DNA of 64,000 nt from Sinohyriopsis cumingii (lineage: Eukaryota > Mollusca > Bivalvia > Unionida > Unionidae). This document shows, in pieces, positions 24,463 to 37,426 of the stretch. The stretch covers positions 113,730,214 to 113,794,213 of the forward strand of contig CM068830.1 of the NCBI GenBank assembly GCA_028554795.2. The letters run 5' to 3'. A program made the position numbers and the translations under genes. The notes beneath the pieces were generated by a model. It made no database searches and was not told the DNA's origin. It saw only the letters and a list, made by a program, of their open reading frames with translations. Position 1 is the first letter of the stretch. Each line of letters starts with the position of its first letter.

Positions 24463-24739
24463 CTTCACAGGTTGACGCATTAACAATTGATGGTCAGACT
24501 GGAAACCACCTCGCTTTATATGTCTCAAACGCGGACGGGATAGAAAATATCTCTACAATTTTGTGGTAGAAACGCTATAGCTCATCTCATGGTGAGGGAT
24601 AGAAAGAAGTCAAGCAGCAAAGATAGTGATAACAACTTTTTAAAACAAACCATCGACAATCCTTTCTTTATAACATTTTTATTCAACCAACAAACCATTA
24701 GCAAACAAAAACATCAACACATTTTTTTCAGATAACAAA

Positions 24740-25230
24740 TCTTTGACAAGGTTGGAGGTCATTTGGCAATTGATGTACACTACGTTTCCTCGGTAAAAAC
24801 AAGAGATATCCATAATGGTCACAAAACCGCCTAACGAGTTTTTCATCGTTTCTAGAAGAGTCACGATCAAACTAAGTCACTAAATGTTCTAAGGGATAGC
24901 CAAGATTGCGTTGATCAAGAAATGCACACAATATTGTCCATACGCTAGGAAATCTGTTCCTTGTAATTTAACATTATAGAAGCGAGGCGTCTGGTCATTT
25001 ATTCTCATAAAGGCGATGATTTCGTCTTCTAAAGGCGGCAATCCATACGAATCAAAATATTCCACACAGGCATCGTCGTTAAAGTAGAAGTCTTCCCATT
25101 GGGTTTCTGGGAGATGACTGTCGTCCGTGTTGATAACATAAGCTTGATGGTCTTTAATTTTGTGATGAGCAAGTTCATCCTTAGCGCACATGATAGGATT
25201 CTAACAAGCGGTGTACGAACTGTTTTTCAA
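24740..25230 (-). pseudogene. Element A: adenain-like protease, inactive
   Basis: Minus frames match the element B protease: VINTDDSHLP, EYFDSYGLPPLEDEI, VKLQGTDFLAYGQYC. The candidate catalytic His is lost (GTHW of B reads ETQW here), while the acidic residue and Cys remain. The C-terminal part (about 24750-24880) is in another frame. Confidence 0.8.
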
Positions 25231-25309
25231 AAGACAATACAGTTCCCAGGTATCTATTTTGTTTTGCTTTTTCTTGTTTCACAGGTAATGATAAGTTACG
25301 AATTCAATC

Positions 25310-25715
25310 CTTAAATTTTATTGAAAATCTATGTCAAGTAAGCGTCTCTTTGCTTCGTCTCCGTACCCTGTGCCAAGAGAGATTCAATGCGATGGATCTC
25401 TAGAGCATTCATTGGAGAGGAGGAAAGATCACGCAAGTCTTTATACCACTGATGCAATACGGCTTCTTACGAGATGGGGTCCCATGTGTTATCCAGATAC
25501 TTGTCCAATTTTTCTTCTTGATTCATCATCAGACATGTATCGTGTTTAATTTGACTGAGATGATCGTCTTGGTCAACCCAGTAATTTTTTCTGCCAGGTG
25601 TTTGGCAAAACAGGAGATTTAATCTTGTTCTTTTTCTGATCATCTGAAAATTACCAACACCTCTTGGTCTATCATTTGGTTCTGCTTCCACGATATCCTC
25701 CTATTCCATTTCCAA
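25310..25715 (-). pseudogene. Element A: homologue of zinc-binding-like protein 46074-46529
   Basis: The stretch with QDDHLSQIKHDTCLMMNQEE and KLDKYLDNTWDPIS parallels the element B protein. Parts of the N- and C-terminal regions are in other frames. No independent function is visible. Confidence 0.6.
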
Positions 25716-25753
25716 ACAGGCCCCACCATTTAAAGAGGGATAATAATCTTCCA

Positions 25754-26560
25754 TAGCTTCTAATAGTCTAGAGTAACTGCTCTTAAGCTGTTGATTTCTA
25801 TTGTATTGTCGAATTCGGCATACAGGATGAAGTTCCTCATCTCGGGTAGAGCTGTAGCAAACTGAAGTTCCACATGAAGCTGACCAGATTTTATAATGTG
25901 GAAATGTCCCTCGTCGCTGCCTTGGTCTGAAGTAAAATCAAAAGCCCACAAAGTGTAACCTCCTGCCTAATCTTCGAACGAAATACCGTGACTACTGTTG
26001 GTCCCAAGCTGTCAGGTAGCTTCGTACAGGGACAAGTACGACCTCATGTAATTCTTCTTGTCAAAGTCAGGTTCTATGGGTCTGGTACACAATGTCTTGC
26101 CATCTCAACTGAATTCAACTTTGGACACATTGTAATGCTCAAACTCGAAAGGAGTTTGATCGGAGCGTTGAGAGCTACATTGCTAATTACATCAGTGATC
26201 AAACGTTTGGGTAACTGTCCTAGGAACAGATGATCTTCGCTCTTGGATCGGAGTCTAGCGGCAATGGTGAAAGTTGTCACTTCCACTCATAGTATTGGAT
26301 ACTTGCAGTCGTTCTGCTCAAAGTGTGACTGATCTCGTTTCCCAATGTAGGTAATACTTCCACGCGTTGCACGTCGTGTCTGGCTTCTTCGATGACTGTT
26401 TTATAATTGGCAGCATCATCCATCAAATGGAAAGCGGGACTGCTTCGGTTCAGTCTTAATCGGACACCCACTAGGCTCAGCAGACACATCTCTTGCAACC
26501 GCATGTCCAAAGGCAAACGATCTCTCAGTTCTGAACTCTGCCCATTCTTGATTTTATTTA
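25754..26560 (-). pseudogene. Element A: major capsid protein, C-terminal half
   Basis: Frames 26516-26277, 26286-26074 and 25951-25760 match successive parts of the element B capsid: RLRLNRSSPAFHLMDDA, then VEVLPTLGNEISHTLSRTTA, then ending FDNTIEINSLRAVTLDY. The N-terminal half is deleted: upstream of about 26560 the sequence passes within 100 bp into the capsid-adjacent gene. Confidence 0.8.
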
Positions 26561-26639
26561 GTGAGTAGCTGTCGTTTGGCTCTATTTTGTAATCAAATCG
26601 GTGTCTTTGAATTTGCCTACCGTATCAGGTTTCGTGTCA

Positions 26640-26765
26640 TCATCGGTTTTAAAGTGGGGGCCATCGAGCGAAACGCAGATTTCAAAATATCTCCTAAACC
26701 ATATCCTCGCTGTTGAGGGACACCTCGGTACACTGCATACACGAATCACAAATCGTTAGAGAATC
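26640..26765 (-). pseudogene. Element A: capsid-adjacent protein, N-terminal piece
   Basis: The frame with QQRGYGLGDILKSAF and MAPTLKPMMTRNL matches the first 40 residues of the element B gene 47909-48316. The rest is removed by the deletion that also took the capsid N-terminus. Confidence 0.65.
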
Positions 26766-28070
26766 GTTCTTGAAAATGGAGTTTCAGTGTGACTTTCCCT
26801 ATGGTGAATGGAATATTTTCTCCCAGATGTCTTATGATATCAATCTTGACAGTGTCGACATACGTAATATATTGACGGATATATAATGAGCATGTACAAA
26901 TTTGCGATGAAAGTGAATCGTGTTTCCACCTTCCTTGTCATTGATCTTGGCGAAATTCGCTTTGAAAGGAATGACTCGCAGTAACGTTGCAGATGCGTGT
27001 CCCACGACGTTGTACTTCACCACATCAGAATACACAAAGATCAAATTGAATTCTTGGTTCAGTTCTACAGAAATTCAAAAAAAAAAAAAAAAAAATATAA
27101 AAAAAAATTCGCAAAATTCAAGTTGTTGGTGATGGGTGACATGAGGAGTGGATCTTGACCATCTTGAGGTCTCCGTTCAAAATGTAAAACACTTCAGGGC
27201 AAAATGTAGTGGACAACGTTTTGGCATCCAAAAATTTAATCACTAGGCGACGACCCACTTTATGATAGTTGAGGGTGACACTGTTTCGTTTTGTCCAAGG
27301 TTTTGCCAAACAGCGCATTGAATTTGGAAGCAGTCGTGTCCACCAGATGCCGACCACTAAAATAATAGTCTGCGGAATATTCCTCAAATATATATTTCGT
27401 GGAGTAAGGGGTGGGGGGCACTAATCGCTTCAAAGAGGCATTCAAGTATTGTTGCACTTGGTTGTTCAGAACTTCAAACTCAAACGTGTTCTGATTTTCA
27501 GTGATGTTTTCGAATTTGTGTAGGATGAATCTTTTCGACCAAAACAAATTCCAATGGACGTCATGTTTCTTTTTGGATGGCCTGAGGTAATTTTGCCGTA
27601 AAACAGTAAAAGGTATTGTAGGGAAATATATCCATGGAACTGTCAATGGGTAAAGTAAAATTGATTATTCTTAATTCCAGAGTTCTGCTGTCCGAGGGGT
27701 CAATGGAGGTCAGAAGACTGTCTAAAAGAGGATTGTTGTTGTTGTGATTGCTGGGTAAGTGACTGACTTTGGTCGCAATACTCCAGTTTATACCGTTAGA
27801 GTATTTCAGGGACGGATTGGGGAGAAGGTAACCGATGCACCTACTCAGTAAAATGGTCCACAATTGTTTGTCTCCATGTTGCAAACTCAAATTGGCGGCA
27901 GCACCGATGGCACGATACACCACCAACATTTGGCAGAAAAAGACGATTTGTATTTTAGGGACACAGTCTCCACACCCCACCCGAAATAGTTGCTTTTGTA
28001 GATTTTGCAGAGAAGAACTCGGTGAAGGATGTTGTCACTGTGGTGGCTGAGGCTGTGTTGAACGGCATGA
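26766..28070 (-). pseudogene. Element A: penton/minor capsid protein remnant
   Basis: A broken gene of about 430 codons lies between the capsid-adjacent gene and the integrase, the usual place of the Polinton penton (single-jelly-roll) gene. Readable pieces include MDIFPYNTFYCFTAK, LVPPTPYSTKYIFEEYSADY and a C-terminal GKVTLKLHFQERFSND just before the capsid-adjacent gene. There are several frameshifts and a poly-A insertion near 27080. The identity rests on position and length; the fold cannot be judged by eye. Element B keeps only the last 16 or so codons of this gene. Confidence 0.55.
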
Positions 28071-28286
28071 TGTTAACTTCCTTTTATAATTGATGACTTC
28101 CGAAGGGTCGTTCCAAGAGCCAAAACTCGGCTGATATCTTTTCCAATGTACATTGACTTCTTTCACACGACGTTTTCCCACTTTTCGTGTTCTTTAATCG
28201 AGATTACTTTTGATGTCATACATTTCGTCATCTTATTTGCTCACTCGTTGTAATTTGAGCAAGAAAAAAGTTTCTTTTAACACTTC

Positions 28287-29200
28287 CTAGTTCATGGCTT
28301 CCAATTTATATACGACAGGATGACGGCCACGCACTCGTCCAGGGACACGAAACAAATCGGTTGTCCATTTTGATAAGTAAACTTTGTCGAAAGTGCGTTT
28401 GGTTTTGCCAGTGTGCACCCAATCTCCCGTCGTCAATACATCACCTTTCTTGGGGACAGTTACAACCGGGAATGTACCAAACAAGCACTATAAGACGGTC
28501 ACTTCGTTGTTAGGAGTCGCTTCTTGGAGGGGGAGGGCACATCCTATGCTCCAATGGTAAGATTGGTTGTACACTTTGACCAGGTGCGGTAATATGTCCA
28601 AGTATTTGATAACGTGTTAATGTTTAAAATATTTCCGCATGCGTTCTTTCAAGGTGCGTTGAAAACATTCCACAATGCTGACTATGGTTTCGGGATTCTC
28701 GGTGGTAAACAAAATGAATGTCTCGTTTCTTTAATTCTTTTTGGAAAGCTAGGTTCAGAAATTCGGTGCCTCTGTCGGTTAGCCTTCGAAGAGGGTGATG
28801 ACCAATTTGTTTCAACATCAGTTTTAGGGCTCACACTTACTCCATACTCGATTTGGAAGTCAATGGCACGACCCAGGCAAATTTGGAAAAGACGTCGATG
28901 AGACAAAACAAATATTTGTAGCCCCGATTATAGGTAGCCAAATGAGAGAAATCAACTTGCCATTGATGATCGATGCCCTCCACTTGGGTGTGATTTCTGG
29001 AATTTTTTCGGCGAATGGGTTTGTGTTAAGGTGTCCGTGGCTTGTTCGTATAACCATCGTTGCACTTCAGGTAAACGGACAATTCTGAGTCGGTTTGGCA
29101 GCACGATACAATTTCTGAACTCCGAATCCCGCATGATGGGCTGGATAGTAGTTAGTGCTGGCTAACAAATTCTCCATCATTACTTTTTTTTAAAATAAGT
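28287..29200 (-). pseudogene. Element A: retroviral-type (DDE) integrase of Polinton
   Basis: Minus frames include GIDHQWQVDFSHLATYNRGY (first catalytic Asp), YLFCLIDVFSKFAWVVPL, RRLTDRGTEFLNLAFQ (second Asp) and a C-terminal domain with YLSKWTTDLFRVPGRV and HPVVYKLEAMN ending at 28287. This is the rve-type integrase that Polintons use to insert with 6-bp duplications. Frameshifts and stops make it inactive. A Pro/Lys-rich segment upstream (29200-29390) may be its N-terminal extension. Element B has no counterpart. Confidence 0.8.
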
Positions 29201-29860
29201 CATCCACTCTTCACTAATGCTACTCTGGAAGGGGTGAGGTTGTGGTTTGGAAACGGCTTTACGTATCCGATTAGTAGAAGTTGATAGTAGTGGTGGTGGT
29301 AGCGGTTGCAATGGGATAGCTTCTTTTTTCTCTTCTGGTTTCCTTCTATCTTTTTTCATTTCTATCGAAGAAGGAATGGACATCATCATTTAACCCAATC
29401 TTTGAGTTCTTCTCGTTGGGGTGTTGGGAACGGGGTCGACATGGACAATGCAATCTAACTTAGGATGGGTTGCTGTTGACGGTGTTTAAAAGACTTATCG
29501 CGACTCTTCTTACTTGGACATCCGTGAATTGCGTCTGTATTGTTAACTGCGAGTGGTGCTGGTGGTGGCGATGCTGTACGTTTCATCGGGGTCTTAAAAT
29601 CTTTTAGAGTCGGTCGAGCTGTTTCGTCTATAGCTTTCTTCTGTTGAAAGAGTTGAAATCATTTTAACACTTGCTATTACGGTGGAGATTTTTCCGTTTC
29701 TGGCAAATCACTGCGGTCCATCATCGATTGCAATCCTTGTTGTAACTGGGGCATCTTGGTCAAATGAGGATTGGGAGGGAAATGTGGGGTGCATTGTTCT
29801 TACCAACGATGGAATTCCATCCATCGTTTTGTACGGCTCTAAAGTCAGTTTTCTTCCTTC
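29200..29860 (-). pseudogene. Element A: low-complexity Pro/Lys/Ser-rich remnant
   Basis: Minus frames are rich in Pro, Lys and Thr (PLQPLPPPLLSTSTN; KRTASPPPAPLAV) with stops. They lie between the integrase and the Cys-rich small gene and are absent from element B. They could be the integrase N-terminus or a separate basic protein. Not recognised further. Confidence 0.35.
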
Positions 29861-29862
29861 CA

Positions 29863-30350
29863 TCAGATTCCAAAGGTAACGTCTGAGATCTTTTGACCCC
29901 AGAGTACCATTTTATTTTCTTGATCCTTTTTTGTCTTTGACATATGCCTTGTGAAGCAGCAGCTTCCATGAGTCCTGTGGTCAGCGGTCCCAATTCTCTT
30001 TTTGGCAATGGGTTTTAACAACAGGTGAAAACATCCACCGCGTTGCTCTAACATCTTTTTCTTTCGACGGATGGGTGTTTTCTTTTGGACCATTTGGCGA
30101 GGAAAGTGTCCATGCTTGGCTAAGTATTCTTTCTGATGTTGAGACAAATGTATCGTTCCTCTCAGGACTATCAGGCAACATTCGCACACGCAATCGACAA
30201 CGTCTTTTAAGGAGGTTTGAATGAGTTGTTTTCGCATGGGTGGAAGGGTTTTGGACAAGACGGACAACATATCCCAATGTTTGGCTAATCGAGGAAGAAG
30301 TACTTTCCTTTTCTTTCTGCGGGGTAGAAAAGAGATGGCTTCTGGGAGGT
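29863..30350 (-). pseudogene. Element A: full-length form of the VCECC protein
   Basis: The frame has KHWDMLSVLSKTLPPMRKQL, then VVDCVCECCLIVLRGTIHLS, then a basic region with KKKMLEQRGGCFHLL. This is a widespread Polinton-associated small protein whose usual layout is the Cys-containing helix, a basic segment and a Gly-Gly-Phe-like end. Its function is unknown to me; the basic character suggests a core or packaging role. Element B has only its first 70 or so residues. Confidence 0.55.
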
Positions 30351-30759
30351 AACACCTGTGTTTGTTCCAGAGCACACACAAAAAACACACTGACGTCAAT
30401 GACTTGGCAAACACCATTTTATCTTATTTTTAAGTAGTATTTTAGGAAGTGTTGGTAGAGTGTGTGACCGGTCAATTGTCGACTTCTTTGACTATCGCAT
30501 CATCGACATCAAGAGAAAATCCTCCCCTTTGGTTGCTCCTCTTTGTCTTTGGACGATGGTGTCTTGTTGAGGTAGACATCGATGCTTGGATGCCGGGTAA
30601 ACGACGAGACTGTCTTTTTATTTTCCTTTTCAAGTTAGGATGGGAGAACATTGATGGCGGTTGTGTGCACTTATAGTAGGTGACATCTTTGTGCGTTCAG
30701 GAACACAAACACACTGATACCCATCGTATACCCATTTTTTTTTAAAATAGTGAAATGCA

Positions 30760-31010
30760 TCCCCACTGATTGTCGGTCCATCGTATAGTTTTCATGGCAG
30801 GCATCACTCGATCTTGTGGGGTTCGCAACGCACTAAATCGGGACAGTTCTTGCTTGGATAAATCCAGTAAACTCAGTAGCACTCCTGATCTCTCTTGGAC
30901 TTTGATTTTGGGAGAGAGTACATTATTTGCAGCTTCCGCAACCGCTAAAGAGGGAAGGGCAGTACTGATGGAGGAGAAGTTCCTGGAGACACGGGTTTCT
31001 AGTTTTCATC
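30760..31010 (-). pseudogene. Element A: basic core-like protein, C-terminal piece
   Basis: Encodes SPKIKVQERSGVLLSLLDLS and SKQELSRFSALRTP, matching the C-terminus of the element B protein 48651-49598. The N-terminal two thirds are missing; ATPase sequence begins soon after 31060. Confidence 0.65.
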
Positions 31011-31059
31011 AAATTAAGAAAGACACGTGCGTGTCAAATTGGGTTTGCCTGGCATCACA

Positions 31060-31815
31060 AGCAACGGAGAAGTAGATGAACCCGAGGCTACTAGATACGC
31101 GGTCACCATTGCTGAGACAGGCCCTTCGTATTGGCACCAGTGGTGAAACCGATCGGTAGGAAATCTCAAATAATCTGGGGTGGTGGGTTTTAAATTCACG
31201 AGTAAAAAGGCATGTGTGGCTTGAGTGGCATCGTCGTACGCATGAGTCAGCCAAGGTGTTCTTAACTGTTTGGTCAACACTTGCACTTGCGATTTATATC
31301 TAAGGCTTTTAAACAAGACCACGTAATGAGCATTGGGACTAAAGGTGTGATGGGCTTTACTTTGTTAAAACAAGTTTTGAGTAATCTAAATGACACGGGC
31401 ATTACGATGATGCCCTTTGCACGTAAACCACAGTTTAATCTCTTCGTCTTCTCCTAACATGTCGGCAAATCTGACCAAATGGGTTTGACTGTGGTCAGAT
31501 ATGATCTCGTCGTCTTCGGCAGAAATGCCTTCCATAAACACAATAAGATCGCCTTGACTTTCTCGCAATAGGTTGTACTCCGATTGCCACTCTTTGTAAC
31601 ACTACACGATACGTTGAGGTGAACGATTGATTAAATGATTTTTATGTTCTATCAAACCTTTCACAAATTCGGTTTTCCTTTAACCGCTCGGTCCAGCAAT
31701 TAACATGTCAGAGGGATAATGAAGATAAATGCCATCCCAACTAGCACAATCTAAGTTTTCGTCGATGACTTTGAAAGTGGAGGAATAGGGATCAGAGACA
31801 GCAGATCTAGCCATA
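31060..31815 (-). pseudogene. Element A: packaging ATPase, inactive
   Basis: Frames match the element B ATPase (VLTKQLRTPWLTHAYDDATQ; LIVFMEGISAEDDEIISDHS; MLIAGPSG). The P-loop is interrupted by a stop between its Gly and Lys-Thr, and other frameshifts follow. AATAAA at 31884-31889 (minus) lies just upstream of the gene, as in B. Confidence 0.75.
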
Positions 31816-31959
31816 GTGAAGGGAATGTCACTTTTAAAACAAAGACAGACAAACAATAGTTTTTAAAAAAATTTCATGACACATTTATTTAAAAAAAATA
31901 AAATTGAACATGTAATACAAAGTACAAAAAAATACATCGACAAAATATACATCAAAACA

Positions 31960-32620
31960 TTTTTTGGGACAAAGGTGTGGTGTCCAAAGGACAGTTTGAG
32001 ATGTTCTTAGAGTCTCTACACTGGGCACAGTCACACAGGGGTTCTCTCAAAATGGCCTTTTTGGGGTGTTCATGTCAATGACGGTCCTGTCCTGAATGGA
32101 GTGGTTTTCTTGGTGTCGGTTTCTTCTTCTGACACTGTTGCTACGACAGGTTTGTTGGTTACTTTATTCACTGGTCGCTTGATTTTATGATCACAATTCT
32201 TTAGCATAGTTTGTCACTTAATTTGTCCAAGAATCAAAATGAAGACTTTTCCAGTCACTTACATATTGACAGTGAGGGTGTGCGTCACAAGCTATACACA
32301 CATCTTCGTAAACATCATCAGTGGCTAATAGTTGATGAAACTTTTTTTCCGTACCGGTTGAGAACTATCGAGATGAAAGCGCAAATCTTTTAACAGAATG
32401 AGTTTCTCATGTACAATTATAGATACCACCCCAATGTTTTTGGTGGTACTGTGAAATTCAGAACGTAAAGAGCCCACAAGGAACCGGTTGATAAACACAG
32501 TTCACAGTAAAAGGTGTTAGTAATCCGCCATAGTGTCGTTGCTTTCCTTGCACCGGAATTGTTGTATCACTAATGATAAAGCTCGTGGTGGCATGGTAGC
32601 AAGTTTTTATACCTCTTTTT
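31960..32620 (-). pseudogene. Element A: homologue of the overlapping gene pair 50657-51195
   Basis: Scattered minus frames match the element B pair, including a Val-Ala-Thr-Val-Ser-Glu-Glu-Glu tail and a His-rich stretch near 32290. Stops occur throughout. Confidence 0.5.
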
Positions 32621-32819
32621 GTCAGAGGAAATAAGTGTACTTTCTGTACAGAGCTTATCTTACTCCAGTGGCGAATCTAAATTATTTAGACACTAACTTG
32701 CACATCACACATAGTACAGAAGTTTCCTCTTAAACCAAGCTTAGACTGTAAAATATTTTGGTTTCCCTCTAACCCTTTCTCTGGAATTCATTGCATTAAG
32801 TCTACCTTGTATTAAATAT

Positions 32820-33020
32820 AATCATTAGAAAACCAATCCTTCTGTCATCGAGTAGTTGATCAAATGTCTGATCACCGGAACGCTTTCATCAAAATCAGTC
32901 CCCTTATAGCTTTTAGGTACCAGTGGTATAAACATTGGTGACGTAACGAATGCAATTGTTCTTTGTGTTCTCTCAACTTCACACGCAAACCACGAATGCT
33001 CTCTTGGAAAATATCCATGA
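32820..33020 (-). pseudogene. Element A: homologue of the 97-residue protein 51365-51658
   Basis: Starts at a Met with MDIFQESIRGLRVKLRE, matching MDTLHENIRSLPVELRE of element B, then HWYLKAIRGLI. Decays after about 32870. Its conserved Met supports the start chosen for the B gene. Confidence 0.6.
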
Positions 33021-33054
33021 AGATATTACTGATGTCGTCCCACTAAAGGTAGGT

Positions 33055-33640
33055 AGTGACAGTGTGGAGACCATCGAGTGTGTTCTAGGTAAACTTAATC
33101 TTTCTGCTTCCACTGGTGAAGTGATACACCGCAACTGACGCACTTGACTTTATCACCTTCGCCCAAGTAGGTGCATCTGGCTCTGGCTAATTCTTCGGGT
33201 ATATGTCCTCCCAGATATTTAGGCCACTTTCCTTGGAAGGTTTGGAAACAACTTTCAAAGTCTTAGTATTCAGACAAACGCACAGCGAACGAATATTCTT
33301 CTTTCACAGGTTCATTTCGATGAGGGTACGGTGAAATTCGCAGTAGTTTACTCAGGCATGGATGACACCCATAGGGTGGTAGTTGCATGGTTTCAGGTTG
33401 AGGATGACATTGTGCATGAAAACCAGTAAAAATTCAACGATAACGAGTGGCATGGCTTTCGCATCCGCAAGTTTGACACGTATATCGTCATTTTCCATGT
33501 TTTTTATTGTCATAGCTAAGTTCGCATGATGTGTAGAATTGCTGAGGTAACGTACGACATCACTGCAATCGCAAGGCACAGCATATAACTCCACTTGAGA
33601 ATCACTGAGCTTGAATTCTGTCTGTTTAAAAGGATTCATC
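33055..33640 (-). pseudogene. Element A: BIR-domain (IAP-like) protein
   Basis: N-terminal frame MNPFKQTEFKLSDSQVELY (33640) matches the start of the element B BIR protein. The BIR zinc core is readable at about 33150-33060 (VKCVSCGVSLH ... HTRWSPHCHY), with the Cys, Cys, His, Cys ligands kept but a stop between them. It sits directly next to the polymerase; there is no second BIR gene as in B. Confidence 0.7.
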
Positions 33641-33689
33641 TTTCGCGCTTGGCAATTTTAGTCACAATGAACTATCGGTCTTGAACGTT

Positions 33690-36662
33690 TTCCCTTTTTA
33701 TATGCTGACCAATAACAGCGCGTCAGTACGGTAACGTGAAGTGGTTAGGAAGCTGCATTCGGTTGGGATACACGATCTTATACAGTTTTTCCAAAGGACG
33801 ACTGATAATTTTTTGTGAGGCTAAACGTATAATCTTGTGAGGTTCGTATGTGGTCACTTTAAAATGTTGATTCTCTCCAGACTCCTAGGCTTCTTTCAAG
33901 ACCCCAAAGTTCACAACTAGACTGGTGCGATAATTGAGACTCAATCCTTTCACTTTACACTCGATGTGCACTTCTCCTGGGGGGTCTCGGTATTTGTAGC
34001 TGTACCTGTTAGGACCACTACTAGCAAAACTTAGAATCTTGTCGTCCGGGTGCTCGTCCGTCCAGGTTTCAAAACGGTCTCCTTCGATGTCCGTGTCAAA
34101 ATACAGCACACGATCTCCTAACTGTTGTAAGGTTTCGTACAATGTTAAACGAGCATGGGCTGTCATGTAGGCTGCAATGATGACATTTCCAAACTCGTCG
34201 GGTTGTACAGACTCCAGTTCTTCTTCGTAATTGACTAAGATCAAGTCTTCACGAAGGACGCCCACGTGTTTCATGTATTTGGTTTTGTCGTGAATCATCT
34301 GGAAGTAGCGGGAAGGTTCTGTCAAATACTCCGTCAAGGGTAAACACAGTTGTTGTGCCATTTTGCCACACACAAATTCAAAATCACTTTGGCAAACGAT
34401 CATCGACCTTCATTTGGTCTAAAGCGATTGCTTCCTGTTTCAAGTATTTCATTTTGAATTTCTTTTGGTCTTCTGATGTGTGGCATCAGGAAGGATAGTC
34501 GCTAAAATTTTATTTCAGTTTCAAAAAGGCATCCACGTAGTCTGCGGAAATGCCTTTCTGATTTGGTAGCTCTTGTCGTATTGTTCTGTCTTGGGAAAGT
34601 GGCAAATTTCGTGCACTTCTAACAACTTATATCCCAGATCGAGAGATTTGAACAGTTCCATGCTGTCCCATATTCCTGTCAAGGTGCGTTCGTCCTGGGT
34701 GTGCTGAAAAGGCTGGTCTTGGTTGCACATTTCGGCACAAGTACGCCACAAGGGAAACATCAGTTTTGTCTTGGCAATGGTGAGGTAAAACGAGTTTTTT
34801 ACAAGTCTGTGGGAGGCCAGACTTTACATTTAATCAATCCTTCTTATTTTCAAATGTTGTCCACGTCGATGTGTTCCGTCAGCAGTTGTGGGTGCCCTGC
34901 GGAAAAGTGACAATACTTGTACACGTACGGATACAGCGAACGCACGTCCAAACATTTTGATTTCTACTCCTTTATCATCGTCAGCGTACTACAGTAAACA
35001 GTTGGCATTCGTTCGTACTCCATACAAACTGTTCAGCGGGTTCAGAAGTCTACCAGCTTGTAACTTTAATCGGTCTTCAAACGGTGATCGTACTCGTGTT
35101 CTCATATTTCCACGACTTGGTATCCTTGCTCTTCTAACTTTAAGCGTAGCTGACATGTGGCCTCGTACAAGTCTACCATGGTACGTTGTAAAACTTGACT
35201 TTAGTGTACGGTTGAGGGTAGCAGATGGGACATCCGTGAAATAAACAACCGTTAAACTCGTACACGATCTTGTAGTTTTCTATGTCCCAACTATCCACCG
35301 TATATGTTCCGAAGTTCTTTTCACCTCCTCCGTTTCGGGCGTGTCGATTCCATTTGCCTTCCTTGTCGCACATATAATGTTTATTAGCGTAGAACTTTGG
35401 CCGAATATTGACGTTTTACAAAGTTCGTCGTCTGAGGACGTATGACAGCCAGGGTATTCTCGGTTATGAATCGTATTCGGTACACAAAGGAAAAAGCTGT
35501 GACAATTGTGCAGGAAGTTTTCGTAGGATTGATCCCTTAGTGCAAGATGAACAATCATCGAAATTTTCTACAGCATCTCCGTAAAATCTTTATATCGGAA
35601 CGAAAATACATTAACACTTCTTCGCCAAACATCACTCACATTTCGATCCACAATGCTTGTTTTGCTCTCGATTGCTATAACCTTGTTACATTTCTCACAG
35701 TAATAACCGTATCCGAAGATACTGGTAATGGCATCGAAATGTTCGTCGTGATGATAAATGTGAATTTATTTTTTGAAATTTTTGCCTAAAAAATGTCCGC
35801 GCACTTCTTAAGGGTGTACTTTCAAGGTGTATCAAGAAGATAAGACGTCTTCAGGGTGTGTCTTTAGACAGGCTAGCTTGCTGTAGCAGTAGTTCTACTT
35901 CTCTTTGTTGTTTGGCTCGGTTCGATTTTTGAATAGTTTGCGAGGCTCTTTTATATACTGCTGTGTAGTTTTTGTCATCATGCATTCGTCCCACCATGAT
36001 GGCACAGGCTAAACATATCTGGTCTTTAGGGTTGTTAATTCGAACAATGCTGCAAAGGTCATCCACTAATAACACTTGTATGCGTTGTCCGGTCCCTTTG
36101 GGAAGAAAAACATGGGTCATGTACAGTGTCGCTTTTCGATCGGTGATGTGAAACTTGTCGTTGAATTGCTGAATGAGTTGACTCATGTCGATGAGTTTGG
36201 AAGGTGTCAGTTCTGCTGGACTGCTAAACTCGATCCAAACAGGAGATAAATATTGTGATAAATGGAAAGTCTCAAGCTATCGTCTTCTTTCGCTTCACAT
36301 TGTCGTTTCAGTGTGTTTAACAAAGAATCCCATACATTGGTGATGGACTCTTCTGCTTTCGCTAGCGGTAAGTCTGACTTGAAATCTTTAAACGTCACTG
36401 TGTCCGTGTTGGCTGTGGTTATAAATTTTCTAGATGGGCATTTATCCGTCTCTCCATTGTGGTAGTAGGTTTGAGTTGTTACTGTTGTTGGACTTTGGTT
36501 TGATATAGAATATCTAGGTCTGGATTCTAGTTCAGTCATGTCATCTTCGAAATTGCTGGCATGGATTTGAGCCAAGACTTCAGCTACTGTGCGAGGTGAT
36601 AGATCACGTTTCTGCCTCTTACCTTCTTTTCCTCTCTTCGCGAAATGAGGATATCTTTTCAT
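33690..36662 (-). pseudogene. Element A: protein-primed family B DNA polymerase, decayed
   Basis: Start Met at 36662 (a Lys/Arg-rich opening like B). Pieces along the way match the element B polymerase (KIVYEFNGCLFHGCPICYP near 35240; LYFDTDIEGDRFETWTDE near 34080). The exonuclease region (about 35250-35800) and other parts are deleted or shifted, and the tail of the YFDTD motif is altered by a deletion. Not functional. Confidence 0.85.
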
Positions 36663-36801
36663 CTAAATTGCAAAATGTGAAATGACTACATTTTAAACGC
36701 CATGGTCCCGTATATATCAATGAAAGGTCAGTGTCTTCCATACATAAAGAGTCAATGTCTTCCCTCAAAGCATTAATTTCACTATCAATCCATGCAGAAA
36801 A

Positions 36802-37240
36802 ATGGAAGAGCTAACACAGATGGAACGTCTAATCAGAGCTTATGCGAGGTGTCATACGAAGGTTCTCAGTAGAGAAGCCGACGGACTACCTCCCCTGCGA
36901 GATAAAAGTCAAGATACTTGCTATATCTGACAGGGCGTTGGTCTTTTGAATGTCCACAGCTAAGATAGGCATTAAAATAAATATTGGTAAAGATACCTGC
37001 TATCATTGTCAAGAGAAAGGACATTGATCTTACGACTGCCCTATGAAGCAACAGGAACAGGGGGAGAGGGGTTCTGAACAAGAAGAAGTGGTACTCTCCG
37101 AAAAGGAACAACCCAGACACGTCCAGAAAGAGAAGAAAAGAAGACGAGAAGAAAGTGAGGGAGAAGATGAAAAAAGCTGAAAGTGAAGAAGTGAGAAAAA
37201 AAATTGGAGAGAGTGAAAAAACAAAGAAGAAGAGAAATTA
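36802..37240 (+). pseudogene. Element A: CCHC zinc-knuckle protein
   Basis: ATG at 36802 opens with MEELTQMERLIRAYARC, like the element B protein. The first knuckle is lost to a stop (Cys-Tyr-Ile then stop). The second is readable in another frame near 36995-37035, and a Glu/Lys/Arg-rich tail follows to about 37230. Confidence 0.7.
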
Positions 37241-37426
37241 ACTTTTTAAAGTAATGTGTTGTGAAATCTTATTGTAGTTTGTACCAGAGAACATACCAGA
37301 AAGAAAAATGTGTCTCTTGGTTTTGATTTCATAATCATACGGACCTACACTCACGCACTCACAAACGTACATCATGGGGAAAAAAGGTATTTGAGTTTTA
37401 TTTGATTTTGATAAACACTGAATAGT